Positions 9,386 through 17,782 are shown, counted from the stretch's first letter. The stretch is 64,000 nucleotides of DNA from Hahella sp. (GCA_028280065.1 JANQMN010000088.1:48241-112240), one strand, 5' to 3'. Numbers and translations: made by a program. Notes: generated by a model from the letters alone, not told the origin.

Positions 9386-10262
9386 AATTGCCGTTGTCGG
9401 CCTGCCGGGAAAATGGTCCACCGAAGTACTTGCCGATGCCGTTGAAGAGCGCACCGGATATCGCCTGATTGTTGACATGAGCGAGGTGATTCTCGACCTG
9501 GATGCTTCCCGGCTGGTATATCAGGGGCAGGATCTCACCCGGCTGGATGGCTTGCTGGTGAAGAAAATTAGCGCCGAATACAATCCGAATACCCTCGATC
9601 GGCTGGAAATGCTGCGATTCGCCGAATCTCAAGGGGTTAGAGTATTCAGTCCCGCCATGAATATGCTCAGGCTGATAGACCGCTTAAGTTGTACGGTTAC
9701 GCTCCGTCAACACGACATTCCGATGCCCCCTACCCGAATCACGGAAAGTCTTGAACAGGCGCTTCAGACTGTCCGGGATTTTGGCAGTGTTGTATTGAAA
9801 CCTTTGTATTCCACCAAGGCCAGGGGAATGGTAGTGCTTCATGCCGATCAACCGGGGGTCGAAATTCGCCAGGCACTGGCTGACTTTCAGGCTACTTCTC
9901 CGATGTTTTACATCCAGAAAAAACTAGCCTTGCCCGGCAAAGATCTGGGCATGGTGTTTTTAGGCGGCAAGTATCTGGGTACCTACGCCAGGGTATCGCA
10001 AACCGGCGCTTGGAACACAACGATCAATAGCGGCGGCAAGTATGAGGCGTTTACCGCCCCGGAAGAGTTGATCGCACTGGCGGAACGGGCCCAGCAGCCG
10101 TTCGGCATGGATTTCACGACCGTGGATGTGGCCGAATCGGAACGAGGACCCATTGTATTCGAGGTTTCTGCTTTTGGCGGTTTTCGAGGTGCCAAAGAAG
10201 GGATTGGCATTGACGCGGCAGGGCTCTATGTGGATTACGCCATACAAAACCTAAACCGATAA
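9378..10262 (+). CDS. ATP-grasp enzyme, GAK-system type
   Basis: A 294-residue RimK-like ATP-grasp protein. The GTG at 9378 is chosen because AAGGAG (9365-9370) precedes it at good spacing and the product starts TKIAVVGLPGKWSTEVLAD; the longer frame from 9327 only covers the end of the previous gene. The ATP-grasp region shows VVLKPLYSTKARGMVVL (ATP lysine and loop), MFYIQKKL, the central domain LGMVFLGGKYLGTYAR, and a metal-binding end VFEVSAFGGFRGAKEG. Such enzymes ligate a carboxylate to an amine or thiol through an acyl phosphate. The substrate is unknown. Its neighbours match predicted grasp-and-kinase neighbourhoods. Confidence 0.82.
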   Translation: MTKIAVVGLPGKWSTEVLADAVEERTGYRLIVDMSEVILDLDASRLVYQGQDLTRLDGLLVKKISAEYNPNTLDRLEMLRFAESQGVRVFSPAMNMLRLIDRLSCTVTLRQHDIPMPPTRITESLEQALQTVRDFGSVVLKPLYSTKARGMVVLHADQPGVEIRQALADFQATSPMFYIQKKLALPGKDLGMVFLGGKYLGTYARVSQTGAWNTTINSGGKYEAFTAPEELIALAERAQQPFGMDFTTVDVAESERGPIVFEVSAFGGFRGAKEGIGIDAAGLYVDYAIQNLNR

Positions 10263-10299
10263 TTATTCACTTCATTACAGCTTTCTAAGGATCTTCTTT

Positions 10300-11382
10300 A
10301 TGGGGAAACAGGCGTTAATCGACGCGATGACACATGGTGCAGAACTGTTGGCAGAGCCCCTGCTTTTGCGTTTGCCGGGCACTGCTATCGCTATTTGGTC
10401 AAACAGTCAGCCGTTACTGATGATGCTTGCGGACTATTTTCGCTTCTGGAAGGTTGAGCAAGCGTCGCAACCCATTGAGGTGTTCGCGATAGAGAAGCCG
10501 GCGTTGACGCTTCCCGTAACATGGACGGACTGGCGTCGGGAACGGGGGAAAACCGGAAGAAAAGATGCCATTTTCGATGTTGAAGACGGAAGGTTTATCC
10601 GCAAAGTCCGCACCGGAATGCTGTTTTTCCAGAGTAAAGACCTGCGGGTAGCGGCAGGTCCCTGTCTGGCGAACGGCAACCAGGTCATTAATTTTATCGA
10701 TAATCAGTATATGACACTGTTGCAACAGCGGAACTGGTTGATTTGCCATGCTGCGGCGCTAGCCAAGGGAGAAACCGGTATTGCCATTGCCGGCTTCTCC
10801 GGCGGCGGCAAGTCCACCATGATGCTACACCTGCTAAATGACCGGCGCTTTAGTTTTGTTACCAATGACCGGTTGTTTGTAAAGGCCGAATCGGAAACGA
10901 TTCATGCGAGAGGTGTTCCCAAACTACCGCGTATTAATCCCGGTACAATCGTTAACAATGCACGGCTGCGGCACATGTTGACGGCCAAGGAGCTGGCTTT
11001 TTTCGAGAATATGCCAAGGTCTGATTTGTGGGATCTGGAACTGAAATATGATGTCGATATCGAGGAGATATACGGCCCGAATCGTATTGTGGACGAAGTC
11101 CCGCTACGTCACTTCCTGGTGTTGAACTGGTCCCGCAAATCACAGGAAGAAATGCGGATACAGTCTTTCCAGCCAGAACATCGACCGGATTTGCTCAAGG
11201 CCGTGATGAAACCGCCGGGACCTTTTTATCAGCATCAAGACGGTACTTTTCTGAATGACAGCAGTGCCCCTGAACCAGCGGGATATGCCTCGGTATTGCG
11301 GGGTGTTAATATGGTGGAAGTAACCGGCAAAGTCGATTTTGCCGGCTTGCAGGACTATTGTCTGCAGGAGCTGGTTGATTGA
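10300..11382 (+). CDS. HPr-kinase-related protein (HprK-related kinase B-like)
   Basis: A 360-residue protein starting at ATG after TAAGGA. A Walker A loop GFSGGGKST sits at residues 165-173, followed by FVTNDRLFV and GVPKLPRINPGTI, features of HPr kinase/phosphorylase-related P-loop kinases. It lacks the phosphotransferase-system context of true HprK: no HPr or EI gene is in the window. The related NCBI families (HprK-related kinases A and B) occur with peptide-modification or GAK gene sets, so it probably phosphorylates a neighbour-encoded protein or small molecule (inference). Third gene of the operon, 37 bp after the ATP-grasp gene. Confidence 0.8.
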   Translation: MGKQALIDAMTHGAELLAEPLLLRLPGTAIAIWSNSQPLLMMLADYFRFWKVEQASQPIEVFAIEKPALTLPVTWTDWRRERGKTGRKDAIFDVEDGRFIRKVRTGMLFFQSKDLRVAAGPCLANGNQVINFIDNQYMTLLQQRNWLICHAAALAKGETGIAIAGFSGGGKSTMMLHLLNDRRFSFVTNDRLFVKAESETIHARGVPKLPRINPGTIVNNARLRHMLTAKELAFFENMPRSDLWDLELKYDVDIEEIYGPNRIVDEVPLRHFLVLNWSRKSQEEMRIQSFQPEHRPDLLKAVMKPPGPFYQHQDGTFLNDSSAPEPAGYASVLRGVNMVEVTGKVDFAGLQDYCLQELVD

Positions 11383-11425
11383 AGGATTTCTTACCGCAGT
11401 TTCTAAAAGCAAAGTTGTTTGTCTG

Positions 11426-12400
11426 ATGCCTATTGAACTCGCCTTTCTGGTGCAAGGCAAAGCCGAAACACCAGGTAAAAACTCTCCTCAAGTAGCGGAC
11501 CAAGAACTGACCGAACTTAGCGATAAAGGCAAGCGCGCTGCGCAACGCATGGGCGTCTGGCTGGCTAGGCAGGGTTTGCTGCCGGATACCCTGATTTGCT
11601 CTCCCGCCGGACCTGGAATGACCTGTGGCGAGAAACTGTTGAAAGCCGCTGGGGCGACCACCAAGCGGATATCCAAGGTAGAAAATCTTGACCGCTTATC
11701 CGGTCACGAGTTGGCCGAGTTGCTGGCCGGTGACACCCGTGGAGTAACGAATCTGTTGCTCGTCGCCTCTCAGGCAAGTATTGAAACCTGGCTTGGCTGG
11801 TTGCTAGAAGAGCCTGGAAATCCTCCATTGGAAGTTTCTGACTCTTTCCTGTTCGTTATGTCACCGGTGGATAGCTGGGATGAGATAGGGGCAAAAAAAC
11901 TCCAGTTGGCAGAACGGATAGAGCCTGGAAAGCTACCTAAGCAGTTTCCATTTCCAACCATCACCAGCAGCGAACTCCGGCCAAGACCGGCCTATTACTA
12001 TCGCCAGTCCGCCGTCATCCCTTTTCGGCGAGCTGAAAACGGCATTGAAATCCTGCTGATCTCGTCCAGTAAGAAAAATCATTGGGTCGTTCCAAAAGGC
12101 ATTCACGAGCCGGGCTTATCCGCCCAGGATTCTGCGGCAAGGGAAGCGCTGGAGGAAGCCGGTATCGAGGGCGACGTCGGCCAGTCGTCTCTGGGGTGCT
12201 ACCGCTATGTGAAATGGGGTGCGGAGTGCCGGGTGGAGGTTTATTCGATGGAGGTCAAACTGATGCTCAGCGAATCGGATTGGCAGGAGTCCCATCGGGA
12301 GCGGATTTGGGTGAATCCTGAAGATGCGGCCAAGATGGTCAAGCAGGCCGAGTTAGGCCCGCTCATTCGGAATTTGGCACAGCAGGTGGCGGCACAGTGA
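11426..12400 (+). CDS. Degenerate histidine-phosphatase domain fused to Nudix domain
   Basis: A 324-residue fusion. The ATG at 11426 opens MPIELAFLVQGKAE, which aligns with the SixA-type phosphohistidine phosphatase start (LVRHGEA), but the catalytic Arg and His of the RHG motif are absent (VQGK). The second arginine region reads ICSPAGPGMTCGEKL, and the second catalytic His is replaced in LLLVASQASIETW (normally GH). The N-terminal domain is therefore probably a non-catalytic binding module. From about residue 190 a Nudix domain follows. Its box keeps REALEEAGI, but the first conserved Glu of GX5E is Leu (GIHEPGL). No clear ribosome site precedes the ATG. Its stop overlaps the next start by 4 bp. 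Confidence 0.78.
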   Translation: MPIELAFLVQGKAETPGKNSPQVADQELTELSDKGKRAAQRMGVWLARQGLLPDTLICSPAGPGMTCGEKLLKAAGATTKRISKVENLDRLSGHELAELLAGDTRGVTNLLLVASQASIETWLGWLLEEPGNPPLEVSDSFLFVMSPVDSWDEIGAKKLQLAERIEPGKLPKQFPFPTITSSELRPRPAYYYRQSAVIPFRRAENGIEILLISSSKKNHWVVPKGIHEPGLSAQDSAAREALEEAGIEGDVGQSSLGCYRYVKWGAECRVEVYSMEVKLMLSESDWQESHRERIWVNPEDAAKMVKQAELGPLIRNLAQQVAAQ

Positions 12401-13101
12401 GTGGAGTTTATCTGGCATTGGTCAGACATGGCGATTACCGGCAACTGGCCGGTACGCCAAGTGCGTTTCAGCCTTTTCCCCTAATCCGGGAAGGCGAGCG
12501 GCAAGCGAAAGAACTGCAGGAAAAAATTTCTGAATTTTGCCAATCACATGAGGTCCGGTTGTATCGAAAGGTCTATAGCTCGGTCTTGTTGCGTGCCTGG
12601 CAGACAGCGCAGATATTTTGCCGGGAGTGGGAAAAACAGGTCACAGGCGACGCTTTTGAAATCGTTGAAACTTCCGCCTTGGCAGAACGTTGCGTGGGGA
12701 GTTTGGCGAACCTCAGTCAGTCCCAAATAGAAGAGGTGCTGCGTGACGACCCGCGGTTCGAGACTCCTCCGGCGGACTGGAAATCCAATAGTCATTACCG
12801 CTTACCTTATCCCGGCGCTGAATCCTTATTGGAAGCGGGAAAGAGAGTGGCGGACTTTATCAATGCGCAGCTTGCCGACATTGCGGCTTCTTCGCCACCC
12901 ACTCTGGTACTCTTTATCGGCCACGGCGCCGCATTCAGGCACGCTGCCTACCATTTGGGAGTGCTTGAATTTGATGAAATTGCGCAGTTGAGTATGTATC
13001 ATGCCTTCCCGGTGTTTTTTCGCGTAGATAACGATGGCCGCTGGCAGCAGGTGGGAGGCCGGTGGAAAGAGCGTAAAAAGCAAACCGAGTATACCGATTA
13101 A
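12397..13101 (+). CDS. Histidine phosphatase superfamily protein
   Basis: A 234-residue phosphoglycerate-mutase-like/histidine phosphatase starting at a GTG that overlaps the previous stop. All signatures are intact: ALVRHGDY (nucleophile His), SSVLLRAWQTAQ (second Arg), LAERCVGSL (acid region) and LFIGHGAAFRHA (second His). It should hydrolyse a phosphoester or phosphohistidine through a phosphohistidine intermediate. The preceding gene carries a degenerate copy of the same fold, so the pair resembles an active and inactive duplicate. Substrate unknown; possibly a product of one of the operon's kinases. Confidence 0.85.
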   Translation: MSGVYLALVRHGDYRQLAGTPSAFQPFPLIREGERQAKELQEKISEFCQSHEVRLYRKVYSSVLLRAWQTAQIFCREWEKQVTGDAFEIVETSALAERCVGSLANLSQSQIEEVLRDDPRFETPPADWKSNSHYRLPYPGAESLLEAGKRVADFINAQLADIAASSPPTLVLFIGHGAAFRHAAYHLGVLEFDEIAQLSMYHAFPVFFRVDNDGRWQQVGGRWKERKKQTEYTD

Positions 13102-13120
13102 GCCGCAATGTAGAGAATCT

Positions 13121-14449
13121 ATGCATTATCGAATTCCAGGCTACCAAGGCGCTGAATGGCTCTCGGCAAAATTGCCGGATCAGCCGCAGCACTGGCTCGA
13201 CGGAAACAAGCATGGACTACGGCAACGTAAAACCGGGCATAAGAAATCCAAAGCCGCCGTTAAAGAGTTGTTGCAGCAACACCCTTGGCAATGGCCAAAA
13301 CGGCCGGTCATCTTTATTTCTGATTTACATGCCGATGCCGATGCTCTGCTGGAAAGCCTGGTTGCCAGTGGCGGGATTAAACGGACCGGAGCAAAAGACC
13401 ACCAGTTTCGACTGACGTCCGACGGTAAAAACTCAACTTTTGTACTCGGCGGCGACTTTTTTGACAAGGGGCCGAGCAACCTGCGCTTGTTACGCTGCCT
13501 GAATATATTAAGAAAGAAGGGTGCCCGATTGCGTATATTGGCAGGTAATCACGACATCAGAACTCTGATCGGGATGCGCAGCCTGGGCAATACCGAGGAT
13601 CCACGGGACGGTCACTTCTTTGTCCGAATGGGCGCCAAGGCGATTCCATTTTTGCGGGAAATCCGCGACGAATTTTTGACAGACAAAGGCGCAATGAAGC
13701 ACATCCCGGATGCCGAGGAATGCCGCAAGCGCATTTTCCCCGGTAAAAAGTGGCAGCATCGGTTTCCGGATCTGGCCGCCGGGATCATGCACAAGGAACG
13801 GCTGGAACGGGAAATCGCCAAACTGGAAAAGAAATGCTCCCGCTTCGAGCATTTCTGCGAGCGGGAGGGCATTAATCTCCGCGAAGCCTACGCGGCCTGT
13901 CTCAAATGGCAGGAACTATTCCTCCATCCTAAGGGCGAGTTTTCCTGGTTCCTGCAGAAAATGCAGTTAGCACATCGCAAGGGATCTTTTCTTTTTATTC
14001 ATGCCGGGCTGGATGACGATGCTTCCGATTTGCTGCACGCCAAAGGCGTGAAAGGCTTAAACAAACAGTTCCAGAAGCAATTGCAGGGCAGTCCCTTCGA
14101 TTTCTACTATGGGCCGGTGGCGAATACCATTCGAACCAAATACCGGGATGTGGACCTGCCGTTGACCCAGAAAGGCGGGCGTGTCGCCCATAAAGCGGGA
14201 GTTCATGCCATTGTCCACGGCCACCGCAACTTGCGCCGGGGACAACGCATCGCGATACGCAAAACGCTGTTGCATTTTGAATGCGACGTTACCTTGGACA
14301 GCGGTTCAAGACGTGCGGAAGGACTAAAAGGTGCGGGTGCCGGCGCGACGATTTTTCATCCCCGCGGTTATGTCCTGGGTATCTGTTCCGACCATAATAA
14401 GATCAAGGTGTTCGATCCCGAGGCTATACTTAAACAGGACGAGCAATAA
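13121..14449 (+). CDS. Calcineurin-like metallophosphoesterase with coiled-coil insertion
   Basis: A 442-residue phosphoesterase. The ATG at 13121 lies 19 bp after the preceding stop; the frame is open further upstream but overlaps the previous gene. The dimetal site is complete: FISDLHAD, LGGDFFDKG, LAGNHDIRT, FLFIHAGLDD and IVHGHRN. About 150 residues separate GNHD from the next metal histidine and include a charged helical stretch (HKERLEREIAKLEKKCSR) likely to form a coiled coil. This is longer than in ApaH- or PP1-like relatives. It probably acts on a phosphorylated metabolite, nucleotide or protein made by the operon's kinases (inference). Confidence 0.82.
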   Translation: MHYRIPGYQGAEWLSAKLPDQPQHWLDGNKHGLRQRKTGHKKSKAAVKELLQQHPWQWPKRPVIFISDLHADADALLESLVASGGIKRTGAKDHQFRLTSDGKNSTFVLGGDFFDKGPSNLRLLRCLNILRKKGARLRILAGNHDIRTLIGMRSLGNTEDPRDGHFFVRMGAKAIPFLREIRDEFLTDKGAMKHIPDAEECRKRIFPGKKWQHRFPDLAAGIMHKERLEREIAKLEKKCSRFEHFCEREGINLREAYAACLKWQELFLHPKGEFSWFLQKMQLAHRKGSFLFIHAGLDDDASDLLHAKGVKGLNKQFQKQLQGSPFDFYYGPVANTIRTKYRDVDLPLTQKGGRVAHKAGVHAIVHGHRNLRRGQRIAIRKTLLHFECDVTLDSGSRRAEGLKGAGAGATIFHPRGYVLGICSDHNKIKVFDPEAILKQDEQ

Positions 14450-14481
14450 ATCCGATGCCGGTCAGCCCAATCGAGGAACGT

Positions 14482-14775
14482 ATGGAACGGGAAAAATACA
14501 CATTTCATCATGAATCGCTACAGGACAGCCAATCCATTACCGAACTGCTTCAGGCGATTACCCAGGGTTTGGAACAAGGGCAACTGGATTTCAGTGACGA
14601 AGACGGTGAAATTGCCATGGTTCCCCATGGGCTTTTGCATCTGAAATTGAAAGCCTCTAAAGAAGAAGGGCGCAATCGATTTAACCTGTCGGTGAGCCGG
14701 CAGGACAATCCTGACGAGAAACCAGGCAAAAAGTCTCTCAAGGTCAATAAGAAGAACAAGAGTAAGAAATCTTAG
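14482..14775 (+). CDS. Small amphi-Trp/XXXCH-like protein
   Basis: A 97-residue acidic-then-basic protein. The ATG at 14482, preceded by GAGGAA, is preferred over an in-frame ATG at 14455, although GAGGAA sits only 3 bases away, so the start is uncertain. The core (SITELLQAITQGLEQGQLDF, then a two-strand segment ending LHLKLKASKEE..NRFNLSVS) has the helix/G-x-L/amphipathic-strand pattern of the small amphi-Trp and XXXCH domains that accompany HprK-related and ATP-grasp genes. The characteristic final Trp is not present. The tail is a lysine-rich stretch ending KNKSKKS. It may be the substrate or carrier protein of the operon (inference). Confidence 0.6.
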   Translation: MEREKYTFHHESLQDSQSITELLQAITQGLEQGQLDFSDEDGEIAMVPHGLLHLKLKASKEEGRNRFNLSVSRQDNPDEKPGKKSLKVNKKNKSKKS

Positions 14776-14785
14776 GAAACGCATC

Positions 14786-15265
14786 GTGACCGAGCTGCTT
14801 CCTGCCATTCGCAATGCCGCCAGGGCCCTGATTATCCAGGACTCCGCCGTATTGCTGTTAAAAAAACAGTACGGCGATGTGATTCGTTATGCATTACCGG
14901 GCGGCGGGCAGGATGTCGGCGAAACCATTGAAGAGGCATTGCAGAGGGAATGTCTCGAAGAGATCGGCTGCCGCCTGGAAGACTATCGATTGATTCATGT
15001 CGCCGAGCATTTCAAGGCAAGACCCACCGATCCACCGGTAAGCCGGCATATGGTCGAGTTCATTTTTACCGGAGCCGTTGAACCAGGTTATCAGCCGGCT
15101 AACGGCAGCAAACCGGACCGCCATCAAGTGGACGTCGTGTGGGGCGAACTCTTCCGGCTACAGACCCTGATCGGATTTCCGGATGTGCTGGCCGAGCGTA
15201 TACTGCTCGGCCAGGCCCTGCCGGCACATTGCTATTTAGGTTTGCTGCCCGTCAGCAGGACCTAG
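14786..15265 (+). CDS. Nudix hydrolase
   Basis: A 159-residue Nudix protein starting at GTG 10 bp after the previous stop. The box is canonical (GGGQDVGETIEEALQRECLE then EIGC), so it should hydrolyse a nucleoside diphosphate linked to another group. The segment YALPGGGQDVGE fits ADP-ribose or nucleotide-sugar pyrophosphatases, but the substrate cannot be read from sequence. It ends the eight-gene operon and converges on the SDR gene (53 bp between stops). Together with the fusion at 11426, the operon has two Nudix domains, one intact and one altered. Confidence 0.85.
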   Translation: MTELLPAIRNAARALIIQDSAVLLLKKQYGDVIRYALPGGGQDVGETIEEALQRECLEEIGCRLEDYRLIHVAEHFKARPTDPPVSRHMVEFIFTGAVEPGYQPANGSKPDRHQVDVVWGELFRLQTLIGFPDVLAERILLGQALPAHCYLGLLPVSRT

Positions 15266-15317
15266 GGCCGCTGTGACTGGCAGTCGAACTGTTTGCTAAA
15301 TACCCTCTGCCGTCAAA

Positions 15318-16292
15318 CTACCAGTGCACACCTTTCGAAAGGCGGGCGAATATTCGTCCGGCCGCAGACAGCTCTTTCCTGGACCCGTCCTTGTTACGCG
15401 CATCACTGTCCGGAAACAGACGGTAGGCGAGGTTTTGCACCCAATCGATGGAACGTGGCGAGATATCATAGGCAATTTCAGCAAAGCTTCCGAGCGGTGT
15501 GGAAATTTTCTTTTGCTTGGTTACCAATGGGCGTAATACGAGCTGTGCTGCCTGCTCCGTCGTTAATGCAGGAACGCTGTTATAGAGCTTTGTCGGTGCG
15601 ATCATGGGCGTGCGCACCAGTGGCATGAAGACATTGGTCAGGCGGATATTGTTGTGCTTGACTTCCGAAGCGATACAGCGGCTAAAGGCGTCCAATGCGG
15701 CTTTGCTGGCGACGTAGGCGGAAAATCGCGGCGCGTTAGCCTGGACACCGATGCTCGATACATTGATAACCCGGCCATAGCCTTGTTCGCTCATTACCGG
15801 CAGCAGGCTCATTATCATCTGGATCGCACCGAAGTAATTTATATCCATGGTCCGCTGGAAATCATGAAAACGGTCTAGCGAATGATGAATTGAGCGACGA
15901 ATTGAGCGGCCGGCATTGTTGATCAGAACATGCACTCCACCATGCTCGGCAACGACTTTCTCCACGAGCTGGGCGCATGCTTCAGAGTTGCTGAGATCGC
16001 AGGAATAAATGGCGCATTCGGCGCCGGTCAGTTCCACCAGCCTTTTGGCTTCTTCCAGTTTTTCCACTCCACGGGCGACCAAGATGACATTGGCCCCGGC
16101 AGCGCCTGCCTGACAGGCGGTTTCTAACCCGATACCACTACTGCCTCCGGTGATCAGAACCGTTTTTCCGGCGAGCTCCTTGGCCAATCGTCGATTGCAG
16201 ACTTTGTTGCCGGAGCCCAAGGCCCGATGGGCAACGGGATTGTTAATAAGGTTGGGAATAGTTTTTTGCAACTTGGCGACGCGACTGGACAT
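15318..16292 (-). CDS. Short-chain dehydrogenase/reductase
   Basis: A 324-residue classical SDR. The dinucleotide site is TVLITGGSSGIGLET (TGxxxGxG) near residue 45, followed by INNAG, the catalytic Ser in VINVSSIGV, and YVASK (YxxxK). A 40-residue N-terminal extension and a C-terminal tail of ~60 residues resemble SDRs linked to acyl-chain metabolism, though the substrate is not identifiable. The start follows GAGGGG. It diverges from a TetR-family gene across a region with two palindromes, so the TetR protein probably controls it. Confidence 0.85.
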   Translation of the reverse strand: MSSRVAKLQKTIPNLINNPVAHRALGSGNKVCNRRLAKELAGKTVLITGGSSGIGLETACQAGAAGANVILVARGVEKLEEAKRLVELTGAECAIYSCDLSNSEACAQLVEKVVAEHGGVHVLINNAGRSIRRSIHHSLDRFHDFQRTMDINYFGAIQMIMSLLPVMSEQGYGRVINVSSIGVQANAPRFSAYVASKAALDAFSRCIASEVKHNNIRLTNVFMPLVRTPMIAPTKLYNSVPALTTEQAAQLVLRPLVTKQKKISTPLGSFAEIAYDISPRSIDWVQNLAYRLFPDSDARNKDGSRKELSAAGRIFARLSKGVHW

Positions 16293-16394
16293 ATAAACCC
16301 CTCAAATCGATAAATAGGCATAAAGCTGTTGAGACTGAAATTGGAAGCGATCGCATCTGATTGTTTTCTACTGCCGCAGATGTCGAAACGCAAT

Positions 16395-16414
16395 TTGTTA
16401 CCAGGTGGTAACAA
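16395..16414. promoter_or_regulatory. Palindromic operator 1 for the divergent TetR/SDR pair
   Basis: TTGTTACCAGGTGGTAACAA is a perfect palindrome with 8-base arms around AGGT, about 100 bp upstream of the SDR start. Size and form fit a TetR-family operator. A second, imperfect copy lies with its centre 54 bp downstream. Confidence 0.6.
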
Positions 16415-16448
16415 TATTATTTGATCGGTTTTGCATCTGTCAATAATT

Positions 16449-16468
16449 TTGTTACCATGCGGTCACAT
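16449..16468. promoter_or_regulatory. Imperfect operator 2 for the divergent TetR/SDR pair
   Basis: TTGTTACCATGCGGTCACAT repeats the GTTACC half site of operator 1 with the same 4-base spacer; six of eight arm positions pair. It lies 64 bp before the TetR start, consistent with autoregulation. Confidence 0.5.
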
Positions 16469-16531
16469 TTTTTAAAGCATTTAACATTTCCGCTTGTCCG
16501 AAGCGGTTTTTCCAACAGAGAAGTCAGGTTT

Positions 16532-17203
16532 ATGACAGCGACAGCAGCCGAAAAGCAAACTAAGAATAAAGAGCTCACGAAGCAGAAAATTCTGACTGCC
16601 GTGGAAGAGATTCTTGCCACCGAGGGGTATCGAGCGCTCGGTATTAATCGGGTGGCGAAGGCGGCGGGAATCGGAAAAACCTTGATTTACCGTTATTTCG
16701 GCGGCTTGGAGGGTTTGCTTGAGGCCTATGGCAATACCGATAGATTCTGGCCCACGCTGGACGAAATTCGCGGTTTGCCGGAACAGGAGTTCAGAGCGTT
16801 GTCCTTGAAGGAAAGGTGTCGTTGTATTTTTAGAAACTTTCGTGAAGCGCTGCGAAGCCGGCCGCATACCGTGGCGATTTATGCCTGGGAAATGGCCGAA
16901 AATAACGCGTTTGCGCAACACCTGGGCGCGGTGCGGGCACAAACCTCCATCATGCTGGTGAAGGAAATGGTCGGCCAGCATGAGCGTAAGTATTCGGAAT
17001 ACGACCAGGAAATCACCGCGATTCTTGGCGCGGGACTTTTGCATCTAATCGTCAGAGAGCATTTTGACTCCCCGTTTGCGGGCCTGGAATTGCAAGATGA
17101 CGAGACATGGGAGCGAATTGACGGTGCTCTGGATTTGCTGTTTTCCGGCTTGGTCGCGCGTTATAAGCTTGCCAAGCTGCAAGAGGAAAACGCAGGCGGT
17201 TGA
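16532..17203 (+). CDS. TetR-family transcriptional regulator
   Basis: A 223-residue regulator. The start is placed at ATG 16532 because the product then begins MTATAAEKQTKNKELTKQKI directly before the helix-turn-helix (TEGYRALGINRVAKAAGIGK, then TLIYRYF). The longer frame from 16421 would translate through the operators. The C-terminal ligand-binding domain is helical and not assignable. It is divergent from the SDR gene with two GTTACC palindromes between, so it probably represses both genes; the inducer may be the SDR substrate or a fatty acid. Confidence 0.87.
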   Translation: MTATAAEKQTKNKELTKQKILTAVEEILATEGYRALGINRVAKAAGIGKTLIYRYFGGLEGLLEAYGNTDRFWPTLDEIRGLPEQEFRALSLKERCRCIFRNFREALRSRPHTVAIYAWEMAENNAFAQHLGAVRAQTSIMLVKEMVGQHERKYSEYDQEITAILGAGLLHLIVREHFDSPFAGLELQDDETWERIDGALDLLFSGLVARYKLAKLQEENAGG

Positions 17204-17782
17204 CAGGCTAATTCAAGAATGCAGAAAATCAGAGTATTTCCAGCATCATAATTCGGTTCTGTGAACTGGATTGCAATGTTTTCCTTTAGTAATAGGTGTG
17301 TTGTTAATATTGTATTGCCATGTAGTTTAACGGTGAAAATATTTATATATAAATTATATATTTATATCCTTGTATGACATCATGTTACGTAATCTCTGTG
17401 CTTCTTAATCGTAAAAACTCTTCTTTGTTGACAGCTCTCTGTTTCCTTTTTGCAACACTTCAAATGTAAGATCCTGATTTGTATGATGGATTTGGCTTAT
17501 ATAAATAGGCTGAAAATATAACAAGTCGTAGCGTTTCAGCCAAAATAAAATGTACGAAATGGATTATTTGTTACTTTGTGTATTTATAGGAATTACCACA
17601 CGACGGCACTTCAGTTAATTAATAAATAATAATTAATGACACGGCAAAGCTCCGCGAGTTTTCCGCGTCGAAGCCTTACTTTGTCGGTAGTCGGGGCTGC
17701 CGGTAGAGAATGCCAACCCAGGGAGATCGACATGGATATAGCACATATTCACCCTCATCATCGATGTGTTCGAGCAATACAA
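17204..17782. other. A+T-rich intergenic region upstream of the DUF1800 gene
   Basis: About 580 bp with no convincing gene. Roughly 17,340-17,640 is strongly A+T-rich (for example TTATATATAAATTATATATT near 17,345) and probably contains the promoter of the DUF1800 gene. The DUF1800 reading frame is open back to 17636, but that part lacks a signal peptide and is not counted as coding. A TTGACA occurs at 17428-17433 with no convincing -10 partner. Confidence 0.5.

Noticed and set aside
17636..17782. N-terminal extension of the DUF1800 frame
   Set aside because: The extension has no signal peptide and places the real signal sequence in the interior; ATG 17783 gives a clean export signal.
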